From positions 2,356,001 through 2,420,000 of the forward strand of contig CP119316.1 in the NCBI GenBank assembly GCA_029202985.1: 64,000 bases of DNA, given 5' to 3'. Numbering within the stretch: the stretch's first letter is position 1; each line of letters begins with the position of its first letter. This DNA comes from Candidatus Andeanibacterium colombiense. Lineage in GTDB: Bacteria > Pseudomonadota > Alphaproteobacteria > Sphingomonadales > Sphingomonadaceae. Below, piece after piece: positions 17,455-25,445 of the stretch. The translations under genes and the position numbers were made by a program. Below the pieces are notes generated by a model. The model saw nothing but the letters and a program-made list of their open reading frames with translations. It was not told the DNA's origin and made no database searches.

Positions 17455-17592
17455 ATGGTTGCACGTTTTGCAACCATAGGTGAACTTTTCGCATTTGCAA
17501 CAAACTGGGGGCCGGAGCATATCAAAATGGCCTTTCAGGCATCCTCTCCCAAAACTTCCATGGCCCGGCCGGCAACGTCCGGGCCTTTTTTT
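17455..17592 (+). ncRNA. Candidate small RNA ending in an intrinsic terminator
   Basis: A terminator-bounded segment with no matching upstream gene that obviously needs it: the nearest + strand stop is at 17318, about 240 bp before the hairpin. Upstream of the terminator lies a C/U-rich single-stranded stretch (gcatcctctcccaaaactt) of the kind found in alphaproteobacterial trans-acting sRNAs such as mmgR/suhB. The 5' end is not defined; the range given starts at the 9-bp inverted repeat. The alternative is a long 3' UTR of the lipoprotein gene. Confidence 0.35.
17562..17592 (+). terminator. Intrinsic terminator
   Basis: Stem GGCCCGG (17562-17568) with CCGGGCC (17579-17585), followed directly by seven T (17586-17592). 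It is the only textbook + strand terminator between 16860 and the CDC48 gene. Confidence 0.85.
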
Positions 17593-17697
17593 GTCCGCAA
17601 TCCGCGCGGCTCCCTGGCGAGGGGCAATTGCCGGTTTGCAATCGCTCCGCCCCCTTCCTAGCTAATGCCCTGAAACTTCATACTCAGGTGAAAACGC

Positions 17698-20007
17698 ATG
17701 GCGGACGCGGACGGGGCGATACTGGAAAAAGACACGGTCAAGCTGCAGGTGGCTTCGGCGCGGCAGGAGGAATCCGGCCACGGGATCGCGCGCATGCCCA
17801 AGACCGCCTTCGCCAAGCTCGGCATCACCGAAGGCGACGTGATCGAGATCTCCGGCAAGCGCATCACCGCGGCGATCGCGGTGCCGGCCTATGAGGAAGA
17901 CCAGGGGCTGGAGATCATTCGGCTCGACGGGCTCCAGCGCGGCAATGCCGAAGTCGGCTCGAACGAGCATGTCACGATCAGGAAGGCCGAAAGCCGCCCG
18001 GCGACCCGCGTGGTGTTCGCCCCGGCCCAGAGAGAGATGCGGCTGCAGGGACCGAGCCAGGCGCTTAAGCGCAATTTCTTCAAGCGGCCGCTGGTCGCGG
18101 GCGACCTGGTCGCGACCGCCGGCCAGCAGCCGGTGCGCGATGTGCCGCCCGAGGTGATGCGGATGTTCAACGCGCCCGCCTATGCGCTGACCCAGATCCG
18201 CCTGACCGTGGTTTCGACCGCGCCCAAGGGCATCGTCCATATCGACGAGAACACCGAGGTCGAGCTGCGCTCCGAATTCGAGGAGCCGAAGGGCGGCCGC
18301 GGCTCGGTCAATTACGACGACGTCGGCGGGATGAGCGACACGATCCGGCAATTGCAGGAAATGGTCGAACTGCCGCTGCGCTATCCCGAATTGTTCACCC
18401 GGCTGGGCGTCGATCCGCCCAAGGGCGTGCTGCTGCACGGCCCGCCGGGCACCGGCAAGACCCGGCTGGCGCAGGCGGTGGCGAGCGAGAGCGACGCCGA
18501 GTTCTTCGTGATCAACGGGCCCGAGATCATGGGCTCCGCCTATGGCGAGAGCGAGAAGGCGCTGCGCGACGTGTTCGAGGAAGCCGCGCGCGCCTCGCCC
18601 TCGATCGTATTCATCGACGAGATCGATTCGATCGCGCCGAAGCGCAGCGAAGTGCGCGGCGAGGCGGAGAAGCGGCTGGTCGCGCAATTGCTGACGCTGA
18701 TGGACGGGCTCGATGCGCGTTCGAACCTCGTCGTGATCGCCGCGACCAACCGGCCCGATGCGATCGACGAGGCATTGCGCCGTCCCGGCCGCTTCGACCG
18801 CGAGATCGTGATCGGCGTGCCGGACGAGAAGGGCCGGCGCGAGATCATCTCGATCCACACCCGCGGCATGCCGCTGGGCAAGGGGATCGATCTCGACGAA
18901 CTGGCCCGCACGACCCACGGCTTCGTCGGTGCTGATCTGGCGGCGCTCGCGCGCGAGGCGGCGATCGAGGCGGTCCGGCGGATCATGCCGCGGCTCGATC
19001 TCGAAGCGCAGACGATCCCGAACGAAGTGCTCGAGGATCTGTGCGTCGAGCGCGACGATTTCCTCGAGGCGCTCAAGCGCGTCCAGCCTTCGGCGATGCG
19101 CGAGGTGATGGTGCAGGCGCCGAATGTCGGCTGGGACGATATCGGCGGGCTTGGCGAAGCGCAGGCGAAGCTCAAGGAAGGGGTCGAACTGCCGCTCAAG
19201 AACCCGCAGGCATTCCACCGGCTCGGCATCCGCCCGGCCAAGGGCTTTCTGCTCTATGGCCCGCCGGGCACCGGCAAGACCCTGCTGGCCAAGGCGGTCG
19301 CGAAAGAGGCCGAGGCCAATTTCATCTCGATCAAGTCGAGCGATCTGCTGTCCAAATGGTACGGCGAGAGCGAGCAGCAGATCAGCAAATTGTTCGCCCG
19401 CGCCCGCCAGGTCGCACCCTGCGTGGTGTTCATCGACGAGATCGACAGCCTCGTGCCGGCGCGCGGAAGCGGCGTCGGCGAGCCTCAGGTGACCGCACGG
19501 GTGGTCAACACGATCCTCGCCGAGATGGACGGGATGGAGGAATTGCAGTCGGTCGTGGTGATCGGCGCGACCAACCGCCCGGCACTGGTCGATCCGGCGT
19601 TGCTGCGGCCGGGCCGGTTCGACGAGCTGGTCTATGTCGGCACGCCCGATGCGAAGGGCCGCGAGCTGATCCTCGGCATCCACACCCGCGATATGCCGCT
19701 GGCCAAGGGCGTCGATCTTGCCGCTATCGCGAAGGAAACCGCGCGCTTCACTGGCGCGGATCTCGAAGATGTGGTCCGCCGTGCGGGCCTCGTCGCGATC
19801 CGCCGCGCCGGGGCCAGGGTCGATGTCGTCACCGCGGAGGATTTCACCGAAGCGCTCAAGGATTCGCGCGCGACGGTGACCGCCGAGATCGAGGCCGAAT
19901 ACGAGAAGATGAAGGGCGAGCTGAAAAAGCGGGCCAACGAGGTGCAGCCGATCGGCTTCATCCACGAAGGCATGGTGACCTCCACGCGCGACCAGAAGCA
20001 CGGGTAG
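17698..20007 (+). CDS. CDC48/VCP-type AAA ATPase
   Basis: 769 residues with the full CDC48 layout: an N domain (about 1-190, double-psi beta-barrel plus CDC48 domain 2), then AAA modules D1 and D2. Walker A GPPGTGKT occurs at about residues 248 and 521. Walker B is VFIDEID in both, each followed by sensor and Arg-finger segments (ATNRPDAIDEALRRPGRFDRE, then ATNRPALVDPALLRPGRFDEL). Such double-ring unfoldases are typical of archaea and eukaryotes and are found in scattered bacteria, including sphingomonads. The C-terminus ends STRDQKHG and shows no HbYX proteasome-docking motif. It is monocistronic, in a setting with no proteasome or ubiquitin-like genes. Confidence 0.92.
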   Translation: MADADGAILEKDTVKLQVASARQEESGHGIARMPKTAFAKLGITEGDVIEISGKRITAAIAVPAYEEDQGLEIIRLDGLQRGNAEVGSNEHVTIRKAESRPATRVVFAPAQREMRLQGPSQALKRNFFKRPLVAGDLVATAGQQPVRDVPPEVMRMFNAPAYALTQIRLTVVSTAPKGIVHIDENTEVELRSEFEEPKGGRGSVNYDDVGGMSDTIRQLQEMVELPLRYPELFTRLGVDPPKGVLLHGPPGTGKTRLAQAVASESDAEFFVINGPEIMGSAYGESEKALRDVFEEAARASPSIVFIDEIDSIAPKRSEVRGEAEKRLVAQLLTLMDGLDARSNLVVIAATNRPDAIDEALRRPGRFDREIVIGVPDEKGRREIISIHTRGMPLGKGIDLDELARTTHGFVGADLAALAREAAIEAVRRIMPRLDLEAQTIPNEVLEDLCVERDDFLEALKRVQPSAMREVMVQAPNVGWDDIGGLGEAQAKLKEGVELPLKNPQAFHRLGIRPAKGFLLYGPPGTGKTLLAKAVAKEAEANFISIKSSDLLSKWYGESEQQISKLFARARQVAPCVVFIDEIDSLVPARGSGVGEPQVTARVVNTILAEMDGMEELQSVVVIGATNRPALVDPALLRPGRFDELVYVGTPDAKGRELILGIHTRDMPLAKGVDLAAIAKETARFTGADLEDVVRRAGLVAIRRAGARVDVVTAEDFTEALKDSRATVTAEIEAEYEKMKGELKKRANEVQPIGFIHEGMVTSTRDQKHG

Positions 20008-20022
20008 GCGGAGGCTTTCCTT

Positions 20023-20049
20023 GGGACCCCGGACTTGTTCCGGGGTCCC
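20023..20049. terminator. Symmetric GC-rich hairpin after the CDC48 gene
   Basis: GGGACCCCGG (20023-20032) pairs perfectly with CCGGGGTCCC (20040-20049) over a 7-base loop, starting 16 bases after the stop codon. There is no proper T run, so it may be a repeat or an RNA 3' stabiliser rather than a classical terminator. Confidence 0.5.
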
Positions 20050-20151
20050 GCTTCTTCTGGTTCATGCGGAGACGCGGAAGGTTCGCGGCAAAGCGCTCCA
20101 TCTTCGACACGAAGAAAGAGCCGGCAAGCGATGCGCCGGGGCGCTCCTTGT

Positions 20152-20230
20152 GTCCCTGCGCAGGCAGGGACCTCAGGCCGTGTGTCAGCGCTGGTGCGCG
20201 CAGCCTAAGGCCCCTGCCTGCGCAGGGGCT
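20152..20230. repeat. REP/BIME-like palindromic element, copy 3
   Basis: Hairpin 1 is GTCCCTG/CAGGGAC (20152-20171), and hairpin 2 is CCCCTG/CAGGGG (20211-20228). They are separated by the usual ctcaggc-type spacer. The arms differ from copy 1 in a paired fashion. It is located between convergent genes, just upstream of the promoter at 20257. Confidence 0.7.
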
Positions 20231-20256
20231 CGGGTTTGGGATGGGCCAGTTTCGGC

Positions 20257-20285
20257 TTGACAAAACAAACCATATTGGTTATATG
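20257..20285 (+). promoter_or_regulatory. Strong sigma70-type promoter
   Basis: A perfect -35 TTGACA (20257-20262), exactly 17 bases of AT-rich spacer, then -10 TATATG (20280-20285). The expected start is near 20291. No protein gene follows on this strand: the next feature is the convergent mscS end at 20580. The promoter therefore probably serves a non-coding RNA. Confidence 0.7.
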
Positions 20286-20287
20286 TG

Positions 20288-20441
20288 GGAGACGGGTGCG
20301 GGAGCAAAGCGCTTCGCTCTTGCTTCCGCATTAGGCCGGTGTCTCGCGGGCCGGATAGCGAAAGCTATCTGCCGGTGGCGCCAGTAACGCCTGACGGGTC
20401 AGAAGGGGGCTGCACACCTGCGAGCTCTAACCTGCCTCCTC
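20288..20441 (+). ncRNA. Candidate structured non-coding RNA of about 150 nt
   Basis: Directly downstream of the promoter at 20257. The predicted 5' end GGAGACGGGT (20288-20297) pairs with ACCTGCCTCC (20430-20439) in 9 of 10 positions, giving a long-range closing stem. Inside are a hairpin GCGGGAGCAAAGCG/CGCTCTTGCTTCCGC (about 20298-20330) and a very stable hairpin with a GAAA tetraloop (GGATAGC-gaaa-GCTATC, around 20353-20372). The size and closing stem resemble 6S RNA, but I cannot see the 6S central bulge, and RNase P, SRP and tmRNA signatures are absent. The end is set by the closing stem, since no T-rich terminator is visible. Confidence 0.45.
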
Positions 20442-20579
20442 CGCCAGGAAAGGGCCGAGCGAGCAAGTTTCCAGCATTAGTCTTGCCTCGCCGTTCGCAA
20501 ACCAAAACTACGCTGAATCGCCAGCTCACCCGCTGGCGCTGCGTTGCACCGGCCTTGCCCGTGTCTCTCACTTCTGGCG

Positions 20580-21650
20580 TTATTCCGTGTTCGCCGGCGG
20601 AGGATCGCTCTCGGCCTTCGCCAGCAGCACCCCGGGCATGTGCTCCCGCAACCACTCCAGCATCAGCTCGCGCATATCGCTGCGCAATTTGGCCAGCGGC
20701 GTAGGCCCGCGCGCGCTGACCACCAGGTGCAGTTCGACCTGGTCGACCTTGATCTCATAGACCTGCAATTTGCCGGTGCGCTTGTCCCACTCGTCCCGCT
20801 CGGCGAGGATTTTCTCGAACGCCTCGCGGATCGGAGCGATCGGCTGGCCGGACTTGATTGGCAGCACGATCGATCCGGTCAGTCCGCCGGCGACGCGGGT
20901 CCAGTTCTGGAAGCTCGATTCGAGGAATTTCGAGGTCGGCACGATCAGTCGGCGGTCGTCCGAGGTGCGGATCACCACGAAGGTCATCTTGATGTCCTCG
21001 ACCCGCCCGCCTTCGCCTTCGATCACCACATAGTCGCCGATCCGGACCGGCTCGGTCAGCGCCATCTGGATGCCCGCGATCAGCGATTTGAGCGCGGGCT
21101 GGGCGGCGGCGCCGACCGCGAGGCCGGCGAGGCCGGCCGAGGCCATCAGCGTCACCCCGATGTTGCGCACCCCCGGAATGCCGAGCAGCATCAGCGACAC
21201 GGTCACGAACACGATCACGAACCCCGCGGTGCGCGACAGGATCGCGACCCGCGTGCGGCGGCTGCGCAGCGCATAATCGTCGGCCGAGAGATCGGCCCGC
21301 GCGGCCATCGCGAGCGAGAAGGCCTTGACCAGCGAGAACGCGACCCAGCCCATCAGCGCGGGGACCACGAAGCGCGCGACGCTCTGCCAGATATGGCCGA
21401 GCACCGGATTGGCTTCGCCCGCGATCGACAGCGCCACCGCGACCAGCGACCAGCGGATCGGCTGGCGCAGCCGCTCGACCACCACTTCGTCGGAGGTCGT
21501 GTCGGAAAGTTTCGTGACCCGCGCGAGGATCAGGAACAGCACGAAATGCAGGGCGAATGCGAGCGCCACGGCCGCGGCGGCGACGATCGCCGCCCAGGTC
21601 GCGTCAACCGCCCACAGGGGAATCCAGCCTGGCAGGTCGAGGTTCAGCAT
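20580..21650 (-). CDS. MscS-family mechanosensitive channel
   Basis: About 356 residues. Several N-terminal membrane helices lead into the MscS core: a pore-lining, Gly/Ala-rich helix (SAGLAGLAVGAAAQPALKS) and the beta-rich cytoplasmic vestibule beginning GIQMALTEPVRIGDYVVIEG with VEDIKMTFVVIRTSDDRRL. It releases solutes upon hypo-osmotic shock. The ATG at 21650 starts 8 bp after the polA stop; an in-frame ATG at 21671 would overlap polA. It is probably co-transcribed with polA. Confidence 0.9.
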   Translation of the reverse strand: MLNLDLPGWIPLWAVDATWAAIVAAAAVALAFALHFVLFLILARVTKLSDTTSDEVVVERLRQPIRWSLVAVALSIAGEANPVLGHIWQSVARFVVPALMGWVAFSLVKAFSLAMAARADLSADDYALRSRRTRVAILSRTAGFVIVFVTVSLMLLGIPGVRNIGVTLMASAGLAGLAVGAAAQPALKSLIAGIQMALTEPVRIGDYVVIEGEGGRVEDIKMTFVVIRTSDDRRLIVPTSKFLESSFQNWTRVAGGLTGSIVLPIKSGQPIAPIREAFEKILAERDEWDKRTGKLQVYEIKVDQVELHLVVSARGPTPLAKLRSDMRELMLEWLREHMPGVLLAKAESDPPPANTE

Positions 21651-21657
21651 GGGCTGC

Positions 21658-24549
21658 TCAATGCGCGGCATCCCAGCTGTCGCCGGTGCCGATCTCGATC
21701 CCCAGCGGGACCTCGAGCTTCACCGACGGACCGGCGGCTTCGGCCATCACCCGCGCGATGATCGGCGAAGCGGCCGCGGCATCGCCTTCGGGCAGTTCGA
21801 ACACCAGTTCGTCGTGGACCTGCAGCAGCATCTTAACATGACCGAGGCCCGCGTCGGTGAGCGCCGGCATCATCCGCGCCATCGCGCGCTTGATGATGTC
21901 GGCGCTGGTGCCCTGGATCGGCGCGTTGATCGCGGCGCGTTCGCTCCCCGCGCGTTCGTTGGGATTGCCCGAGCGGATCCGCGGGAACCAGGTCTTGCGC
22001 CCGAACAATGTCTGCGAATAGCCGCGCTCGCGCACCCCTTCGAGCGTCGCGTGGATATAGTTGCGGATGCCGGGGAAGCGTTCGAAGTAGCGGTCGATCA
22101 TCGCCTGCGCCTCGTCCGCGCTGACGCCGAGCCGGCCGCCGAGGCCCCAGCGCGAAATGCCGTAGAGGATCGCGAAGTTGATCGTCTTGGCACGCGCGCG
22201 GGTGTCGCGGTCGACCGTGCCGAACATCTCGTCGGCAGTACGGGCATGAATGTCCTCACCGCGCGCGAATGCCTCCTTCAGCGCCGGCACGTCGGCCATA
22301 TGCGCCGCGAGCCGCAGTTCGATCTGGCTATAATCCGCCGCGAGCAGGATATTTCCCGGTTCGGGCACGAAGGCCTTGCGGATCTGCCGCCCGATCTCGG
22401 TGCGGATCGGGATGTTCTGGAGGTTCGGATCGGTCGAACTGAGCCGCCCGGTCTGCGCCCCGACCAGGCTGTAGCTGGTGTGCACCCGCCCGGTGCGCGG
22501 ATTGATCGCGGCCTGCAGCGCTTCGGTATAGGTCGAACGGAGCTTGGTGAGCTGGCGCCATTCGAGCACCTTGGTCGCGATTTCGGCCCCGTCGCCCGCG
22601 AGCCGTTCGAGCACGCTCTGGTCGGTCGAATATTGGCCGCTCTTGCCCTTGGGCCCGCCCTTGTGGCCCATCTTCTCGAACAGGATCTTGCCGAGCTGCT
22701 GCGGGCTGCCGATCGTGAAGCTCTCGCCCGCGATCGCGTGGATTTCACCTTCCAGCGCGGCGGTGGCTTCGGCGAATTCGCCCGACAGGCGCGACAGCTG
22801 TTCGCGATCGACCTTGATCCCGTGGCGCTCCATCTGCGCGACCACCGGGATCAGCCCGCGATCGACCTGCTCGTAGACCCTGGTGCCCGCCTCCTGCGCG
22901 AGGCGCGGCTTGAGGTGCTTCCACAGCCGCCAGGTGACGTCGGCATCCTCGGCCGCATATTCGGTCGCGCGGTCGATCGGCACTTCGCCGAACGGGATGA
23001 CCTTCTTGCCCGAACCGCAGATCTCCTTGAAGGTCAGCGTGGTGTGACCGAGATGGCGCTCGGACAATTCGTCCATCCCGTGGCCCCCGCCGATCCCGTC
23101 GAGCGAGCGCCCGGCATCGAGCGCGAAGCTCATGATCATCGTGTCGTCGATCGGCGCAACGTCGATTCCGTTACGTGCGAACATCGTCAGATCGTATTTG
23201 ATGTTCTGCCCGATCTTGAGCACCGCATCGCTTTCGAGCAGCGGCTTGAGCAGCGCGAGCGCGGTATCGAACGGCACCTGCTCGGGGGTTTCGGCCAGCA
23301 GATCGGTGCCGCCGTGGCGCAGGGGGATATAGCACGCCTGGTTCGGGCCGAGCGCGAGGCTCACTCCGACCAGATCGGCTTTCATCGAATCGAGCGAGGA
23401 GGTTTCGGTGTCGATCGCGACGATTCGTGCGGCAAAGGCGCGCGCGACCCATTCGGCCAGTTCGCCGGCGGATTGCACGCAGGCATAGGCCGAGCGGTCG
23501 ACCGCGGGCATTTCCGGCAGCGGCTGGCGGTTGCCCTCGGGGGCCGCCTGCTCGCCCTTGGTGTCCTGCTTGGCGGGGTGGAGCGCGGTCGGGCGCTCGG
23601 GGCTACCCTTGCCGTCGCCCAGGCGCTTGAGCAGGCTGGTGAAGCCATGCTTCTCGAGGAACGCGGCGAGCGGCTCGTGCGGGATGCCGTCGAGCTTGAA
23701 AGCGTCGAGCGGCATCGGCAGCGGCATGTCCTGCTTCAGCTCGACCAGTACCCGGCTGAGCCGCGCCATGTCGGCGCCTTCGATCAGCCGTTCGCGCAAT
23801 TTGGACGGCTTCATGCCCTCGGCCGAGGCGAGCGCGCCTTCGAGATCGCCATTGTCCTGGATCAGCTTGGTCGCGGTCTTGGGTCCGATCCCGAAGATGC
23901 CCGGCACGTTGTCCACCGAATCGCCCATCAGCGCGAGCACGTCGCCGACCTTCTCCGGCGGCACGCCGAACTTCTCGATCACCTCGGGGACGTCGATCCG
24001 CTGGTTCTTCATCGTATCGAGCATGTCGATGCAGCCGCCTTCGCAGCCCTCGTCGGGCTGGCCGCACTGGCCGACCAGTTGCATCAGGTCCTTGTCCGAC
24101 GAAACGATCGTCACATCCCACCCGCGCCGGGTGGCGGCGCGGGCATAGGACGCGATCAGATCGTCCGCCTCGAAGCCCTGCTCCTCGATGCAGGGGAGGC
24201 CGAAGGCACGCGTCGCGGTGCGAATCAACGGAAACTGCGGAACCAGATCTTCCGGCGGCGGGGGGCGATTCGCCTTGTATTGGTCGTAGATATCGTTGCG
24301 GAAACTCTTCGAATCCTTGTCCAGGATCACCGCGAGGTGGGTCGGGCCGTCCGCCTTGTGCAGATCGTCGGCAAGTTTCCACAGCATCGTGGTGTAGCCG
24401 TAAACCGCGCCGACCGGGGTGCCTTCCGGGTCTGTCAGAGGGGGCAGCCGGTGATAGGCGCGGAAGATATAGGACGAGCCGTCGACAAGGTAGAGATGCT
24501 GCTTTGTCGACGATTTCGCTAGAGTTTCGGCGGATGAGGTCGATGACAT
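21658..24549 (-). CDS. polA: DNA polymerase I
   Basis: 963 residues with all three domains. The N-terminal 5' nuclease (about 1-300) has YLVDGSSYIFRAYH and the acidic ADDLIASYA. The 3'-5' proofreading exonuclease (about 360-560) keeps IDTETSSLD, GQNIKYDLTMF and YAAEDADVTW, so it should be active. The polymerase part has motif A ADYSQIELRLAAH, motif B RAKTINFAILYG and motif C QVHDELVFE. It acts in Okazaki-fragment maturation and repair. The ATG at 24549 (MSSTSSAETL) is preferred to an upstream in-frame ATG at 24639. mscS follows closely. Confidence 0.97.
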   Translation of the reverse strand: MSSTSSAETLAKSSTKQHLYLVDGSSYIFRAYHRLPPLTDPEGTPVGAVYGYTTMLWKLADDLHKADGPTHLAVILDKDSKSFRNDIYDQYKANRPPPPEDLVPQFPLIRTATRAFGLPCIEEQGFEADDLIASYARAATRRGWDVTIVSSDKDLMQLVGQCGQPDEGCEGGCIDMLDTMKNQRIDVPEVIEKFGVPPEKVGDVLALMGDSVDNVPGIFGIGPKTATKLIQDNGDLEGALASAEGMKPSKLRERLIEGADMARLSRVLVELKQDMPLPMPLDAFKLDGIPHEPLAAFLEKHGFTSLLKRLGDGKGSPERPTALHPAKQDTKGEQAAPEGNRQPLPEMPAVDRSAYACVQSAGELAEWVARAFAARIVAIDTETSSLDSMKADLVGVSLALGPNQACYIPLRHGGTDLLAETPEQVPFDTALALLKPLLESDAVLKIGQNIKYDLTMFARNGIDVAPIDDTMIMSFALDAGRSLDGIGGGHGMDELSERHLGHTTLTFKEICGSGKKVIPFGEVPIDRATEYAAEDADVTWRLWKHLKPRLAQEAGTRVYEQVDRGLIPVVAQMERHGIKVDREQLSRLSGEFAEATAALEGEIHAIAGESFTIGSPQQLGKILFEKMGHKGGPKGKSGQYSTDQSVLERLAGDGAEIATKVLEWRQLTKLRSTYTEALQAAINPRTGRVHTSYSLVGAQTGRLSSTDPNLQNIPIRTEIGRQIRKAFVPEPGNILLAADYSQIELRLAAHMADVPALKEAFARGEDIHARTADEMFGTVDRDTRARAKTINFAILYGISRWGLGGRLGVSADEAQAMIDRYFERFPGIRNYIHATLEGVRERGYSQTLFGRKTWFPRIRSGNPNERAGSERAAINAPIQGTSADIIKRAMARMMPALTDAGLGHVKMLLQVHDELVFELPEGDAAAASPIIARVMAEAAGPSVKLEVPLGIEIGTGDSWDAAH

Positions 24550-24823
24550 GCACGGGTGGTAGCAGCGCGCCGCCGTGAAATCAGCCCGAATCGTCCTCCC
24601 CGTCGCCTCGCGTGATTTGTCGTCACAAATCGGCCTCAAATGTCGCGCAAATCATGGGGAAGAGCGTTTCAGTGCGGGTCACCTGGCCGCGCCGCAGTGC
24701 AACACGCTTGCATCCCCCTGATTTGGACATTATTTGTCCGCTCCGAAGTCTGCTTGAGACGGCAGGCTTTGCGTACGGTGGTAAACCGTGCGTAGTCTAC
24801 TCGCTGTTCAAGGATTACCATTC

Positions 24824-25042
24824 ATGCGCAAGATCATTCTCGCCGCTGCCGTTGCCGGCGCTGCCCTGAGCCTGTCGGCTTGCTCGTCGTCGACCCCGTC
24901 GGAAGCCGCTTCGGACGCCGCTTCGGATGCTGCTTCGGACGCCGCTGTTGCTTCGGACGCCGCTTCGGACGCTGCTTCGGACGCTGCCGTCGCTTCGGAC
25001 GCTGCTTCGGACGCCGCTTCGTCGGACGCCGCTGCCGAGTAA
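24824..25042 (+). CDS. Small SDAA-repeat lipoprotein A
   Basis: 72 residues. Lipoprotein signal with lipobox SLSAC (Cys20), then a mature chain of only about 52 residues made almost entirely of Ser, Asp and Ala in ASDA/SDAA units with two AV interruptions. At DNA level this is a run of imperfect 12-base units based on gcttcggacgcc. The mature chain is highly acidic and could form an extended or helical surface rod. I recognise no family. AAGGA (24810-24814) precedes the ATG. Its own terminator follows, then a paralogue with an almost identical signal peptide. Repeat slippage could change its length. Confidence 0.75.
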   Translation: MRKIILAAAVAGAALSLSACSSSTPSEAASDAASDAASDAAVASDAASDAASDAAVASDAASDAASSDAAAE

Positions 25043-25064
25043 TTCGCAGCTGCACGAAAAACGG

Positions 25065-25104
25065 AAAAGGCGTGACCGCATTTGCGGCCACGCCTTTTTT
25101 GTTT
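25065..25104 (+). terminator. Intrinsic terminator after SDAA lipoprotein A
   Basis: Stem AAAAGGCGTGaCCGCA (25065-25080) with TGCGGcCACGCCTTTT, followed by six T. It separates the two paralogous genes into independent 3' ends. Confidence 0.9.
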
Positions 25105-25144
25105 AACGTGGAATTCCCAACCGCAAACTGAAGGAGACCACTCC

Positions 25145-25360
25145 ATGCGCAAGATCATTCTCGCCGCCGCCGTTGCCGGTGCCGCTCTCAGCCTCTCGGC
25201 CTGCGGGTCGAAGGAATCGGAAGCCGCCACCGAAGAACCGGCGATGGAAGCTGCCACCGACGTCGCCAGCGAAGCCGCGTCGGACGCTGCTTCGGACGCC
25301 GCCGTCGCTTCGGACGCTGCCTCGGATGCCGCTTCGGAAGCTTCGGAAGCCGCGAAGTAA
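25145..25360 (+). CDS. Small SDAA-repeat lipoprotein B
   Basis: 71 residues. The first 20 residues, including lipobox SLSAC, match lipoprotein A, and the C-terminal half has the same SDAA/AV pattern. The segment after the Cys differs (GSKESEAATEEPAMEAATDVASEA) and is Glu-rich. AAGGAG (25131-25136) precedes the ATG. It is clearly a tandem duplicate of 24824-25042. Its function is unknown; an abundant outer-membrane spacer-type lipoprotein is a possible role by analogy with other very small, repetitive lipoproteins. Confidence 0.75.
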   Translation: MRKIILAAAVAGAALSLSACGSKESEAATEEPAMEAATDVASEAASDAASDAAVASDAASDAASEASEAAK

Positions 25361-25380
25361 GTCGCAGCTGCACGAACACA

Positions 25381-25413
25381 AAAGGGCGCGGCCTTGCGGC
25401 CGCGCCCTTTTTG
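25381..25413 (+). terminator. Intrinsic terminator after SDAA lipoprotein B
   Basis: Stem AAAGGGCGCGGCC (25381-25393), loop ttgc, GGCCGCGCCCTTT (25398-25410), then T. The 13-bp perfect stem is also symmetric enough to act on the convergent beta-lactamase-like gene ending at 25446. Confidence 0.9.
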
Positions 25414-25445
25414 TTTGTCCCGGGTTGGTAGGCCCGGCGAAGCGG

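Larger units (their letters stand above)
17319..17697 (+). other. Non-coding stretch between lipoprotein gene and CDC48 gene
   Basis: This 379-bp stretch is more AT-rich than its surroundings. It holds TTTCCGTAACGGAAA near 17325, a TATAAAT at 17434, a perfect 9-bp inverted repeat at 17455-17477, and a strong intrinsic terminator at 17562-17592. Short open frames here (such as 17455-17661) read through the terminator and are not convincing genes. Confidence 0.6.
20008..20579. other. Non-coding region between convergent CDC48 and mscS genes
   Basis: A 572-bp stretch with no credible protein gene. From left to right it holds a 10-bp perfect hairpin (20023-20049), a REP-like element (20152-20230), a consensus-like promoter (20257-20285), a folded RNA candidate (about 20288-20441), and a CGCCAGC/GCTGGCG hairpin at about 20519-20538. 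Open frames that cross it have no recognisable protein content. Confidence 0.65.

Noticed and set aside
17455..17661. 68-codon frame downstream of the lipoprotein gene
   Set aside because: It reads straight through the terminator at 17562-17592, and its product shows no conserved or structured features.
17662..20001. A 779-codon open frame antisense to the CDC48 ATPase
   Set aside because: Product is a complementary-strand shadow rich in Asp, His and Arg, with no independent ribosome-binding site or domain.
20288..20441. Assignment of the RNA candidate as RNase P, SRP or tmRNA
   Set aside because: Their conserved cores (such as the RNase P gaggaaagtc, the SRP ggaagcagcc or a tmRNA tRNA-like end) are not present.
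21325..24522. A 1065-codon open frame antisense to polA and mscS
   Set aside because: Crosses two well-supported genes in antisense and has shadow-type composition.
24824..25042. 12-base repeats as a CRISPR-like or satellite array
   Set aside because: Units are contiguous, imperfect, without spacers, and stay in frame within a lipoprotein gene.
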